From: JAGQNT01 sp964426605
Lineage (GTDB): Bacteria; Patescibacteriota; Saccharimonadia; Saccharimonadales; UBA4665
Reading direction: 5' to 3'
Assembly: GCA_964426605.1 (NCBI GenBank)
Contig: CAYRQK010000001.1
Location: 1-64,000 of the forward strand
Length of the DNA stretch: 64,000 nucleotides
Shown here in pieces: positions 15,745-23,276 of the stretch. Position numbers and translations under genes: made by a program. The notes under the pieces were generated by a model that was not told where the DNA came from, made no database searches, and was given only the letters and a program-made list of their open reading frames with translations. Numbering within the stretch: the stretch's first letter is position 1; the number at the start of each line of letters is the position of its first letter.

Positions 15745-16401
15745 TTAGCGAAAGCGGTTACGCTCGTTAAGCAAGTGGTAATATTTGTAGGCCAATGCCG
15801 CCAGTAATACGACACCGTATACATACCAAACCATTTGATACCAATACCCCGAGAGGTCTTGCCCCAGGCGTAGCCCGTGATAAAAGATTACCGCTAGTGC
15901 GATGTCGTTGAGGACGGCGATGTATTTCCACCACGATCTTTGTCCAAACCAGTGCTGAAGTTCAAAGGCCAAGAACACCAGTAAACTGAGTGAGCCGAGA
16001 ATAACAATCCAGCGTTGCATCGGTGCCACGTAGGTTTCGTAGCTGCCTGGCGGCAGGCCATAGCCGTCATGAAATCGTTGGGCGATAAGTAACCCGGGAT
16101 GCAGTAAAATGGCGCCCAGTACCAGCCAACCGGTGCGATTGAAGTACGGCTTGAGCACCTCTTTAGGTGCGTCATAGTAGTGTCCGATGGCTGCAATCAC
16201 ACACTGCGACCACATCATACTGAAGGCCAGCAACCCAAAGATCGGAAATACTTGGTATGTCGTGAGGTGTAGTAATTGCCACCTGTTGTCGCTGCCCCAC
16301 GCGATGACTGCTAATGCACAGGTGAACACAGTGAGGCTGATGGCAGCGACGGTCAGCCGGGTAGCGGTACTTTCAGGTCGTGGGAATTTAGGCATAGTCA
16401 T
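15745..16401 (-). CDS. Ferric-reductase-like haem-binding membrane protein
   Basis: 218 residues with six membrane helices. Histidines lie on neighbouring helices (ILLHPGLLIAQRFH; LAFELQHWFG; IFYHGLRLG), a pattern typical of the ferric reductase/YedZ-like cytochrome b group that moves electrons across the membrane. It is divergent from a cupredoxin gene with about 50 bp between starts, so the pair may act together. Start ATG 16401, with an alternative at 16395. Haem binding is inferred. Confidence 0.6.
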   Translation of the reverse strand: MTMPKFPRPESTATRLTVAAISLTVFTCALAVIAWGSDNRWQLLHLTTYQVFPIFGLLAFSMMWSQCVIAAIGHYYDAPKEVLKPYFNRTGWLVLGAILLHPGLLIAQRFHDGYGLPPGSYETYVAPMQRWIVILGSLSLLVFLAFELQHWFGQRSWWKYIAVLNDIALAVIFYHGLRLGQDLSGYWYQMVWYVYGVVLLAALAYKYYHLLNERNRFR

Positions 16402-16451
16402 ACACTATTATGCGCTATGATAGGATCACTACGTAGCATAAGGGGGTTATC

Positions 16452-16871
16452 ATGAAGAAGGTTCTTATCATACTCATTGCAGTGCTTATTGTTGGCGCTG
16501 TCGTTTTTGCGCTTGTAAAAGCTAACTCGAAGTCTGGTGACACCATGTCGGGCATGAACATGTCGTCCTCGTCTACTGACGCCAAAAATCCTGATACATC
16601 ATCGCAGGCGGTCGCAACCGATAAGGTTAGTATCAATGACTTTGCCTTTTCGCCGCAGGCTATCACAGTGTCGGCCGGTACAACGGTCACCTGGACCAAC
16701 AAAGATAGTGCCGAGCACACTGTCACGTCTGACGATGCGAGCAGCGATGGTCCCAACAGCCAGCAGCTTGCCCAGGGCGCCAGCTATACATTTACCTTTG
16801 CCACGGCCGGTACATACAAATATCACTGTGCTAACCATCCCAACATGACCGGCACAGTCATCGTCAAATAA
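16452..16871 (+). CDS. Membrane-anchored cupredoxin (plastocyanin/amicyanin-like)
   Basis: 139 residues: N-terminal membrane anchor (about 3-23), a Met/Ser-rich linker (TMSGMNMSSSS), then a cupredoxin domain (about 55-139). All four type 1 copper ligands are visible: His in SAEHTV, then Cys, His and Met in YHCANHPNMTG. Its likely job is electron transfer at the outer face of the membrane, possibly with the divergent haem protein. AAGGGGG lies 5-6 nt before ATG 16452, and TATGAT about 30 nt upstream is a possible -10. Confidence 0.85.
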   Translation: MKKVLIILIAVLIVGAVVFALVKANSKSGDTMSGMNMSSSSTDAKNPDTSSQAVATDKVSINDFAFSPQAITVSAGTTVTWTNKDSAEHTVTSDDASSDGPNSQQLAQGASYTFTFATAGTYKYHCANHPNMTGTVIVK

Positions 16872-16884
16872 AGGTCAAATATAA

Positions 16885-16905
16885 AGAACGGCGCGTGGCC
16901 GTTCT
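16885..16905 (+). terminator. Hairpin after the cupredoxin gene
   Basis: AGAACGGC / GCCGTTCT, loop of 5 nt. The T-run is missing, so termination is probable but not certain. Confidence 0.5.
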
Positions 16906-17016
16906 AGTACGTTCTTGTGGTAGCCATCGATAGGACTACACGGGACGTTATTAAGACTGAACTGATTAGCATGTCTCAAATCGTCACTATGTACGATAGG
17001 TATTATGTGGGCTAGC

Positions 17017-17559
17017 CTAAGCGGCTGTAGTTGAACCCCGGGACTTAAAGATAGACCATGCGGCCAGTAGGGAATAATTAACGATCTTGCCGTTCCGAAT
17101 CATGGCGTCAACCTCGGATATTGATGTCCAATGGTCGGAAATATCTTCCTCTCTGTCGCCACCTGCTTTCTTGACTTTGGTACAGTCGCTGGCCAGGTAC
17201 ACGTACATACGAGCGCTGGTGCGGCGGTTGTCGATATAAAACCAGCCAAGCTCTACAGTCTGCTTGGGCCGCAAGCCTGCTTCTTCGGCGAGCTCGCGGA
17301 TTGCACCCTCTGCAGCAGTTTCGTTTGCCTCGACTTTGCCGCCAGGGAATTGATATAACACCTCATTGGGCGGATACGAATACTCTTGCTGTAAAAGCAC
17401 CTTATCACCTTGAGTACAGATGATACAGGCGGAATCACCCCGTTTTTCAAATACGAGGTATGGTACTTGTTGGCCGTCTGGGAGCTCGACATTGTCTTCA
17501 ATGAGCGTAATACGAGGATGAGTGAATATAGTTTTGCTGCTAATTGTTTTCCAAGCCAT
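17017..17559 (-). CDS. Nudix hydrolase, ADP-ribose pyrophosphatase-like
   Basis: 180 residues. A full Nudix box is present: GGKVEANETAAEGAIRELAE then EAG. The upstream FEKRGDSACIICTQ and QEYSYP resemble ADP-sugar pyrophosphatases. It probably cleaves a nucleoside-diphosphate sugar. I placed the start at ATG 17559 (MAWKTISSK); a GTG at 17574 overlapping the previous stop is an alternative. It is the last gene of an operon with a nucleotidyltransferase and a GT4 enzyme, which points to sugar-nucleotide turnover. Confidence 0.8.
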   Translation of the reverse strand: MAWKTISSKTIFTHPRITLIEDNVELPDGQQVPYLVFEKRGDSACIICTQGDKVLLQQEYSYPPNEVLYQFPGGKVEANETAAEGAIRELAEEAGLRPKQTVELGWFYIDNRRTSARMYVYLASDCTKVKKAGGDREEDISDHWTSISEVDAMIRNGKIVNYSLLAAWSIFKSRGSTTAA

Positions 17560-17570
17560 AATTAATTCTC

Positions 17571-18455
17571 TCACAATATTTTGGTTACGAGTAGCTTACC
17601 GTCATCTGCACTGGAAATGATTGCATTTGATGCGTGAAATTCTTTTTCAATCAACGTATCGGGCAGTACTACACAACCATCAAGTTGCTCTGGTGACGCG
17701 ACGCTTGCAGCGGCGGCAATGACGGTCTTCCCTCCGCTTAAGCGCATATTGCTCGCTAAATAGCGTGATGGAGTCCCGGCGTCTTCCCAATATCCGGGAT
17801 AGTCTAGGAAATAATGGGATACAGCGGAGTGTCCAATAGAGGGACATACTATGTCATGGTATATATTGCAGTTAATTGGGGTGTCGCTGTTTCGACGAGC
17901 AGTAGTAATCCAGTTCATGAGGAATTGATTACGCAAGATAAAAATGCCGGTAGTGCTGAGGGTATCTTGCAGTGTACGCTTCTCTACTGAACTGGGGTTG
18001 TCATTTGTAAGAGCCACGTATTCACCGTATGGCTTTGGAGGAACTGTGAGTAGTGTGATGTCAGCATCTTCTGACTGGTGTTTTTCCCAAAAATCTAATA
18101 TCGAAAGACCATCGTATATATGGTCGCTCGGGAGTATTAGGGTATCGCCTTCACTGTCGGCATTTGAGATGAGGTCGTAGTGCTTAATTAGAGATCCGCC
18201 GCTTCCGATTGTCTCATCATCACGAAGTACTTGTACGTTCTGAGTATCCTGAAGATATTCTTCAATCTGCAGACCTTGATAGTCAGTACTTACCCAGACA
18301 TGTTCGCTTGCGGCGGTACTTACTGCTATCGGGAAGTTGATAATACACCCGTCCGGGCTGCCCATTGTAAGTAGCGGTTTCGGCAGTTTTAGTGTGTGTG
18401 GGTGTAAACGACTTCCAAGGCCGCCCGCTGGAATGAACGTAGCTAGTTCACTCAT
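17571..18455 (-). CDS. Sugar-1-phosphate nucleotidyltransferase
   Basis: 294 residues with the signature PAGGLGSRLHPHTLKLPKPL (G-G-x-G-[ST]-R ... K-P), and LPSDHIYDG as the metal-binding Asp region. The family joins NTP and a sugar 1-phosphate to make NDP-sugars. The C-terminal 40 residues look like a short left-handed helix tail. It overlaps the GT4 gene by 4 bp and abuts the Nudix gene. The exact sugar cannot be read from the sequence. Confidence 0.8.
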   Translation of the reverse strand: MSELATFIPAGGLGSRLHPHTLKLPKPLLTMGSPDGCIINFPIAVSTAASEHVWVSTDYQGLQIEEYLQDTQNVQVLRDDETIGSGGSLIKHYDLISNADSEGDTLILPSDHIYDGLSILDFWEKHQSEDADITLLTVPPKPYGEYVALTNDNPSSVEKRTLQDTLSTTGIFILRNQFLMNWITTARRNSDTPINCNIYHDIVCPSIGHSAVSHYFLDYPGYWEDAGTPSRYLASNMRLSGGKTVIAAAASVASPEQLDGCVVLPDTLIEKEFHASNAIISSADDGKLLVTKIL

Positions 18456-19651
18456 GGATACCTTTCCTTCAGTAGCTTGGCATACACTTTCTCGAGATCA
18501 GTAGTGTGATTTGAGATGTCAAATTTTGAAACAGTAGCTAACCCGTTGCGTGCCAATTTGTGTCCCAACCGCTCATCTTGCAGTATAAGCTGTATACTAG
18601 CGGCAAAAGATTTTTCGTCTTCAGGTTGCGACATAAGACCATTTTTGCCATGAGTTACGATTTCGTCGAGCCCGGTCGTATTGCTGACGACCAGAGGAAC
18701 TTGTAGAGCCTGCGCTTCAATTGCCGACAAACCCAAGCCTTCATATAACGACGGAACGATGGTACACTTTGCAGCCTTGTAGAAAAAGGGCAAAACTTCA
18801 CGGGGAATGACCTTGTGTGGTCTAATAATTTTTGTATCAACAGATAGCTCTTTAGCGAGTTGGTTCACCTGCAGGGCATAATGTATATCAAACGGGTCGT
18901 ACATGCCGGTTAAGACTAGCTTAAGCTCATGCTTCTTATTGATAATCTCGAGCGTGCGAACTGCGGTAAGAATCCCCTTTTGTGCCGTAATACGTGAGGA
19001 GAGAATCATGTATGCGTCTTTAGGGGTCAACGCGCTGCCGAAGTACTCACTGAATGTATCGTTGTTTGCCGTAAAGGGGTGTTGCAAAGTATCAAGTTCG
19101 ATACCAAGATAGGAGAGAGTAGTTTTATTTTCTTCGACACCGAGGGCTACTAAGGAATTACGATAAGCTTTGCTGCCCGCAATAATGCAATCGTAGGCGT
19201 TCGTCGCAATAATGAATTTTGCTAGTGCAATATCCAAGTCGGCCGTAGGATAGTAGCCAATCGAACGTTCTTCTAGCACCGGCGTATTATAGGGAATGAA
19301 AACGATAGGACATTTGATCAGTTCACGGTAAGTGCTCACTAAAAGCATTGGCATAAAGTTAGATACCTGCAAAATGTCAGGAAAAACACGGTTAATATGC
19401 TCGTAAAGCTCTTTACCTGGCCTTCGCATACCCTGTTTGCCGGTAGCGAATGATTCTAAGTCGTGGACGTACTCTAGGGAGAAGGGAAAGGATCGGTCGG
19501 TGTGCTGTGCCTTGAGAGCGTAATCAGTAATGACTGTAACCGTGTGCCCGCGAGTTGCCAGCGCGTGAGCAATTGAGTAAGCGGCCGTCCCGCTACCTAC
19601 TACCTGTGGGTAGAACCGAGCACTAACTATACATACGCGAAGACCGAGCAT
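18452..19651 (-). CDS. Family 4 glycosyltransferase
   Basis: 399 residues, GT-B fold. The N-terminus RVCIVSARFYPQVVGSGTAA marks the acceptor domain with its Gly-rich loop. In the donor domain the E-x7-E motif is SLYEGLGLSAIEA, followed by VVSNTTGLDEIV and GKNGL. It is the first gene of the GT4-nucleotidyltransferase-Nudix operon, likely building a surface polysaccharide or glycolipid. TAAAAT lies only 3 nt before ATG 19651, so the promoter is unclear. Confidence 0.85.
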   Translation of the reverse strand: MLGLRVCIVSARFYPQVVGSGTAAYSIAHALATRGHTVTVITDYALKAQHTDRSFPFSLEYVHDLESFATGKQGMRRPGKELYEHINRVFPDILQVSNFMPMLLVSTYRELIKCPIVFIPYNTPVLEERSIGYYPTADLDIALAKFIIATNAYDCIIAGSKAYRNSLVALGVEENKTTLSYLGIELDTLQHPFTANNDTFSEYFGSALTPKDAYMILSSRITAQKGILTAVRTLEIINKKHELKLVLTGMYDPFDIHYALQVNQLAKELSVDTKIIRPHKVIPREVLPFFYKAAKCTIVPSLYEGLGLSAIEAQALQVPLVVSNTTGLDEIVTHGKNGLMSQPEDEKSFAASIQLILQDERLGHKLARNGLATVSKFDISNHTTDLEKVYAKLLKERYP

Positions 19652-19688
19652 ACTATTTTAATAACATAAAATACTTAAATAAGCAGTA

Positions 19689-19765
19689 TGGTAGCGGCGA
19701 CAAGACTTGAACTTGTGACCCCAGGCTTATGAGTCCTGTGCTCTAACCAGCTGAGCTACGCCGCC
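19689..19765 (-). tRNA. Elongator tRNA-Met (CAT)
   Basis: Minus-strand cloverleaf with acceptor GGCGGCG/CGCCGCT (G1:U72), D-arm GCTCAGCTGGTTAGAGC, anticodon loop CTCATAA, variable region GGGGTC, T-arm ACAAG-TTCAAGT-CTTGT and encoded CCA. The D-arm and TGGGGTCAC context match elongator tRNA-Met rather than Ile2 or the initiator. Confidence 0.88.
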
Positions 19766-19840
19766 TCGTGACATTTTGTTATTGCAAAAGCAGTACGAGA
19801 ACAGGGGAGATTGTAGCAGGTTTTGTCCCTGTTGGCTAGG

Positions 19841-20602
19841 TTAGTAACTACGAAAAGCGAGGTAGGCCACGGTAATCAAGCCCAACACGATGATTGCGAT
19901 ACGAATCGAATGTGACGAAATTCGTCGGGCAAATCGCGCACCACTATAACCACCAATGGTACCGCCAGCCGCCATTATGAGCCCGGCGTGCCAGTCGATG
20001 ATATTGCCACCGGTCAGTATAGCGATCGATACAGCGCACATTACCGTGCCGGCGACGTTTTTCATAGCGTTCATTTGGTGCACGTCGTGGATGTTTGTAA
20101 AACCCAAGAAGGCTAGCATGATAAAGCCCATCCCAGCCCCGAAATAACCGCCGTATACCGCGACAGGCAACAGACATATACCGATGATGACGAGTGGTTT
20201 GATACGCTTGCTGCGGCTGTGTAAGTGCTTGTGTAGATAAGCGTGCAAGAATGGTTGGAAGGCGAACAAGGCTAGTGCAAATAGTAGGAGCGGCGGAATG
20301 ATGTGTGCGAAATCATCGCCACTCGTGTTACGTAGTGCCGTCGCACCAACCGCCGAACCAATCACGCAGGGAACGAGCAGCCAGGTATATTTCAGCGGCA
20401 CTTTGCGCAGGTGGTCGCGGTAGCCAAAAGCTGATGCCATCTGACCGGGTAAGACCATTATATTGCTTGTGGCGTTGGCAACGAGTGCGGGCAAGCCATA
20501 GGCCAGCAGAGCCGGGAAACCTAACAGTGTCCCACCTCCAGCAACGGCGTTTATGATACCTACGACGATACCAATCCCAAATAGAAATAATTCTTTGAGC
20601 AC
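19841..20602 (-). CDS. TauE/SafE family permease
   Basis: 253 residues, seven or eight membrane helices, with the two half-repeats of the family: VVGIINAVAGGGTLLGFPAL near the start and VAVYGGYFGAGMGFIMLAFL in the middle. Members export sulfite, sulfoacetate or related organic anions. It starts with GTG, which overlaps the rdgB stop by 1 bp (TAGTG), so it is translationally coupled to rdgB. The substrate is unknown. Confidence 0.85.
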   Translation of the reverse strand: MLKELFLFGIGIVVGIINAVAGGGTLLGFPALLAYGLPALVANATSNIMVLPGQMASAFGYRDHLRKVPLKYTWLLVPCVIGSAVGATALRNTSGDDFAHIIPPLLLFALALFAFQPFLHAYLHKHLHSRSKRIKPLVIIGICLLPVAVYGGYFGAGMGFIMLAFLGFTNIHDVHQMNAMKNVAGTVMCAVSIAILTGGNIIDWHAGLIMAAGGTIGGYSGARFARRISSHSIRIAIIVLGLITVAYLAFRSY

Positions 20603-21177
20603 TAACTCGTGACCTTGTGTGTTTGCGCAAACCAGGCAGCTGCCTGGTGATAGGCGTCTTTGTCACCTTGTGCGTCACCCACAATACCCTCATCATAGGT
20701 CTCAGCAATGCTGTAGCGGCTGCCACGCAGCGCTACAACTTTCGAGATGGGCGGACCTTCGTTGCCGCGTGGCTCGCCTAGTACTACGCCCGGTACATCG
20801 TGCCGAAACAATACTGTCTCGTACTCGTTTTGATAGATCAGGTATTGCTGCAAGATAATCGTTTTGTCTGTGAGCGTGTTAGTGAGTCGGATAAAATCAT
20901 CTGGCGTGAACCAATGGTTCATCGATTTCATGTATGCGCCAGGGAATCCGCCGAGCGCCGGTATTGACCACGAATCATCAGTCACAAGCACGGGCTTGCC
21001 TACAGCTGCGAAGGCCTTGGCCGCCTTATCCCGGACGATCAACTCAGCGTCTTCGCCCTGGATTTCATCGATATCAAGGATGATCTGTTCCAGGTTAATG
21101 CCGTGCTTGGCAAAGGCTGACTGAGCGAGCGCAAATTTGTGTTTATTACCCGTGGCACAGAGTAGGGTGTTTGTCAT
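20602..21177 (-). CDS. rdgB: RdgB/HAM1 non-canonical purine NTP pyrophosphatase
   Basis: 191 residues. The family start is seen as LLCATGNKHKFALAQ (S/T-x-N-x-x-K), then the metal-binding VTDDSWSIPALGGFPGAYMK and the C-terminal DEGIVGD region. It removes ITP, dITP and XTP from the nucleotide pool. Start ATG 21177; TATACT lies 10 nt upstream. Confidence 0.8.
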   Translation of the reverse strand: MTNTLLCATGNKHKFALAQSAFAKHGINLEQIILDIDEIQGEDAELIVRDKAAKAFAAVGKPVLVTDDSWSIPALGGFPGAYMKSMNHWFTPDDFIRLTNTLTDKTIILQQYLIYQNEYETVLFRHDVPGVVLGEPRGNEGPPISKVVALRGSRYSIAETYDEGIVGDAQGDKDAYHQAAAWFAQTHKVTS

Positions 21178-21230
21178 GATGCATATCAGTATAGCGTACC
21201 GTGATAACTGCGCTGCGTAGGCACGGGTTG

Positions 21231-21322
21231 TATAATATAGGCGTGTTCTTTAACACATTCGATTACAACTTTCGCTAAGAGCGGCCAAAAGGGGTCGAGG
21301 CCCGACCTTTCCTGGCCGCTCT
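21231..21322 (+). promoter_or_regulatory. Promoter and structured leader of the 21398 gene
   Basis: TATAAT at 21231-21236 (with TTG before it) predicts a leader of about 155 nt. Inside it, 21278-21322 folds as AGAGCGGCCA / TGGCCGCTCT (10 bp), an internal loop, then GGTCG / CGACC. There is no T-run. It may be a regulatory leader; no known riboswitch class is recognised. Confidence 0.55.
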
Positions 21323-21397
21323 CAGAACAAGACAGTGTACCGCACCCGTGTGTGGGACTATAGGCTGGCTTGGCGACGCTCGCAGGAAGGGAATGCC

Positions 21398-22207
21398 ATG
21401 ACAAAGGCATCCTTGGCTCAGGGGAAGCAGATCCTCGATCTGTTCTCTGGTTGCAGCAGTGAAGAAGTTCAACAGTTTATCGAAGCCGGTGACTTGCTTG
21501 GTATGATGGCCGTAACCGACCTCAAACGAGTTGATCGTAGGGCTTTTGCCGATCTGCTGGCCGGGTCGGTACCGGCAGCAGCACTCAAGCTATGGTCCAC
21601 TGCTGATGTTCTCCGAGCTTTTGTAGCCCGGAATAACGAACGCGGATGGGGCTTTACGAGAGAACAGATTAGTACTCTGGAGGTGAGTATGCCGGCTGAC
21701 GCTGTCAGTCGTCTCGACGATATGTCCAGCTTGGAGATATGGCTGGGTGACCTGCCGACGACCTTCGAGGAACTATGGGCCTGGAATGTACATGTGCATG
21801 GCAGTGCCTGGCGCTACGACGGACTCAAGTCAGACTCGCAGCATCTGCGCTTGCTTGACCCTGAACAGTCCTATAGTAGTCAGCTGTCAGCTAGGTGGGT
21901 CAAGCTCGACATCACTGCCAACCGCGGTCAGACATCGGAGGATATTGACGACTCCATGGGCTACCCGGGGCTTGCCGTCCTGGCGGCCGCCGCGCTGCAA
22001 CCCATCTGGTTGCCAGCCATTGATCGCGATGGTCTGTTGGGCGTTTGGCTGTTTGGCCTACTGGCGATGATTCCTGGCGAGCATGCCTGGAGGAATGTCC
22101 CACTTCTATTCTGGGATCATGGCAGTCATGATGAGGTTGGTCTCCATGCCCGTTGGAGCGGTCACCGACGCCGGGATTGTACAGTCCCGGTGTTCAAGAA
22201 GTTGTAA
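21398..22207 (+). CDS. Hypothetical protein (269 aa)
   Basis: Not recognised. ATG 21398 is chosen because AGGAAGGG lies 6 nt upstream; an ATG at 21335 lacks a ribosome site. The N-terminal part is helical (QILDLFSGCSSEEVQQFIEA). The middle has LWSTADVLRAFVARNNERGW and LEIWLGDLPTTFEELWAWN. Near 205-230 there is a hydrophobic patch (LAVLAAAALQPIWLPAIDR). The long structured leader and the hairpin group after it suggest a tightly controlled unit. It could be of phage or conjugative origin, but nothing in the sequence proves this. Confidence 0.55.
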   Translation: MTKASLAQGKQILDLFSGCSSEEVQQFIEAGDLLGMMAVTDLKRVDRRAFADLLAGSVPAAALKLWSTADVLRAFVARNNERGWGFTREQISTLEVSMPADAVSRLDDMSSLEIWLGDLPTTFEELWAWNVHVHGSAWRYDGLKSDSQHLRLLDPEQSYSSQLSARWVKLDITANRGQTSEDIDDSMGYPGLAVLAAAALQPIWLPAIDRDGLLGVWLFGLLAMIPGEHAWRNVPLLFWDHGSHDEVGLHARWSGHRRRDCTVPVFKKL

Positions 22208-22208
22208 T

Positions 22209-22340
22209 CGAGGGAGTCTTCGGACTCTCGCGGGCGTGGTCGGACTTTATCTGAGTCTTCGGATCGAAGTCCGACCGCCCCACCCGGGTACCTGTCGTTT
22301 GTTGCTCCGCAGCAATTATCAGACAGGTACCCTTTTCCAT
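22209..22340 (+). terminator. Three tandem hairpins, the last a terminator
   Basis: Hairpin 1 (22209-22230) GAGTC-TTCG-GACTC type. Hairpin 2 (22232-22280) has GGGC/GCCC, then GGTCGGACTT/AAGTCCGACC. Hairpin 3 (22286-22332) has GGGTACCTGTC/GACAGGTACCC with an inner TTGCT/AGCAA and is followed by TTTTCCATTTTTT. Three stable stems in 130 nt exceed what termination needs. Confidence 0.8.
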
Positions 22341-22359
22341 TTTTTGATACCATACGCGT

Positions 22360-23244
22360 ATGCAGATACAGGTTAAGCCGGGGAAATATGTGGTCGCTAT
22401 CAGTGGAGGCGTGGATAGCATGGTATTACTGCGCCTATTGTATGGCCAGGAAGGCCTGGAACTGATTGTGGCGCACTTCGACCATGGTATCCGGCCAGAT
22501 TCGGCACAGGATCGACAACTTGTGCAAGCGACTGCCGCCGACCTAGGATTACCATTCGTCTATGCAAATGGCCGGTTGGGCGAGCAGGCCAGCGAAGCCG
22601 TGGCTCGTAAGGTGCGTTACGATTTCTTGTACGCTACCCAGCAAGAATACGGCGCGAAGGCTATCGTAACCGCGCACCACCAGGACGACGTGCTGGAGAC
22701 GGCGATTATTAATATGCTGCGTGGCACCAACCGCCGAGGCCTAAGTTCACTCAAAAGCACCGATGGCATTGTGCGGCCGCTGCTGGATTACCCCAAGCAG
22801 GCTCTGCTGGAATACGCTCGGGCGCAGGGCATTGTCTGGCACGAGGATAGCACCAATCGGGACGAACGCTACGTACGCAATTATATTCGTCGTCAATTGT
22901 TAGCGCGCTTTTCGGATGCAGATCGTCGACAGTTTGCCGCGGTGCTAACAGATAGTGCTCGACTCAACCACGAACTCGATGCACTCATCGCCCAGCAGCT
23001 GCAGGCTGTCACGGACGATAACCACATTCGCCGCCAGCGTTTTACTGACTTACCTCACGCTATTGCTCGTGAAGTTATGGCAGCTTGGCTCCGTACGTAC
23101 TCTCTCGAATTCGATAAGGCAACCATCGAACGGCTGGTTGTGGCTGCCAAGACGGCTCAGCCAGGCAGCAGTGTTGACGTGACTTCTGGCTGGCAATTAC
23201 ACATCACCAAAACTACTCTGGCACTCCGCCATCCGGAGCGCTAG
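22360..23244 (+). CDS. tilS: tRNA(Ile)-lysidine synthase
   Basis: 294 residues. The PP-loop ATP site is VAISGGVDSMVLL, followed by AHFDHGIRPDSAQD and TAHHQDDVLET, all hallmarks of TilS. The enzyme joins lysine to C34 of tRNA-Ile2 so that it reads AUA; its substrate tRNA is at 5868-5943. The C-terminal domains are shorter than in E. coli (432 residues), as in other small TilS forms. It is followed 32 nt later by ftsH, the usual neighbour. Confidence 0.93.
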   Translation: MQIQVKPGKYVVAISGGVDSMVLLRLLYGQEGLELIVAHFDHGIRPDSAQDRQLVQATAADLGLPFVYANGRLGEQASEAVARKVRYDFLYATQQEYGAKAIVTAHHQDDVLETAIINMLRGTNRRGLSSLKSTDGIVRPLLDYPKQALLEYARAQGIVWHEDSTNRDERYVRNYIRRQLLARFSDADRRQFAAVLTDSARLNHELDALIAQQLQAVTDDNHIRRQRFTDLPHAIAREVMAAWLRTYSLEFDKATIERLVVAAKTAQPGSSVDVTSGWQLHITKTTLALRHPER

Positions 23245-23264
23245 ATAATTAGAATAAGAGATTG

Positions 23265-23270
23265 TATACT
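23265..23270 (+). promoter_or_regulatory. ftsH -10 box, leaderless start
   Basis: TATACT (23265-23270), then 6 nt, then ATG 23277. No Shine-Dalgarno lies between the tilS stop and this ATG. Confidence 0.5.
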
Positions 23271-23276
23271 TAGACA

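Noticed and set aside
12046..19651. Minus-strand genes at 12-20 kb as one large capsule operon
   Set aside because: Gaps, a plus-strand cupredoxin and separate promoters divide it into at least three units.
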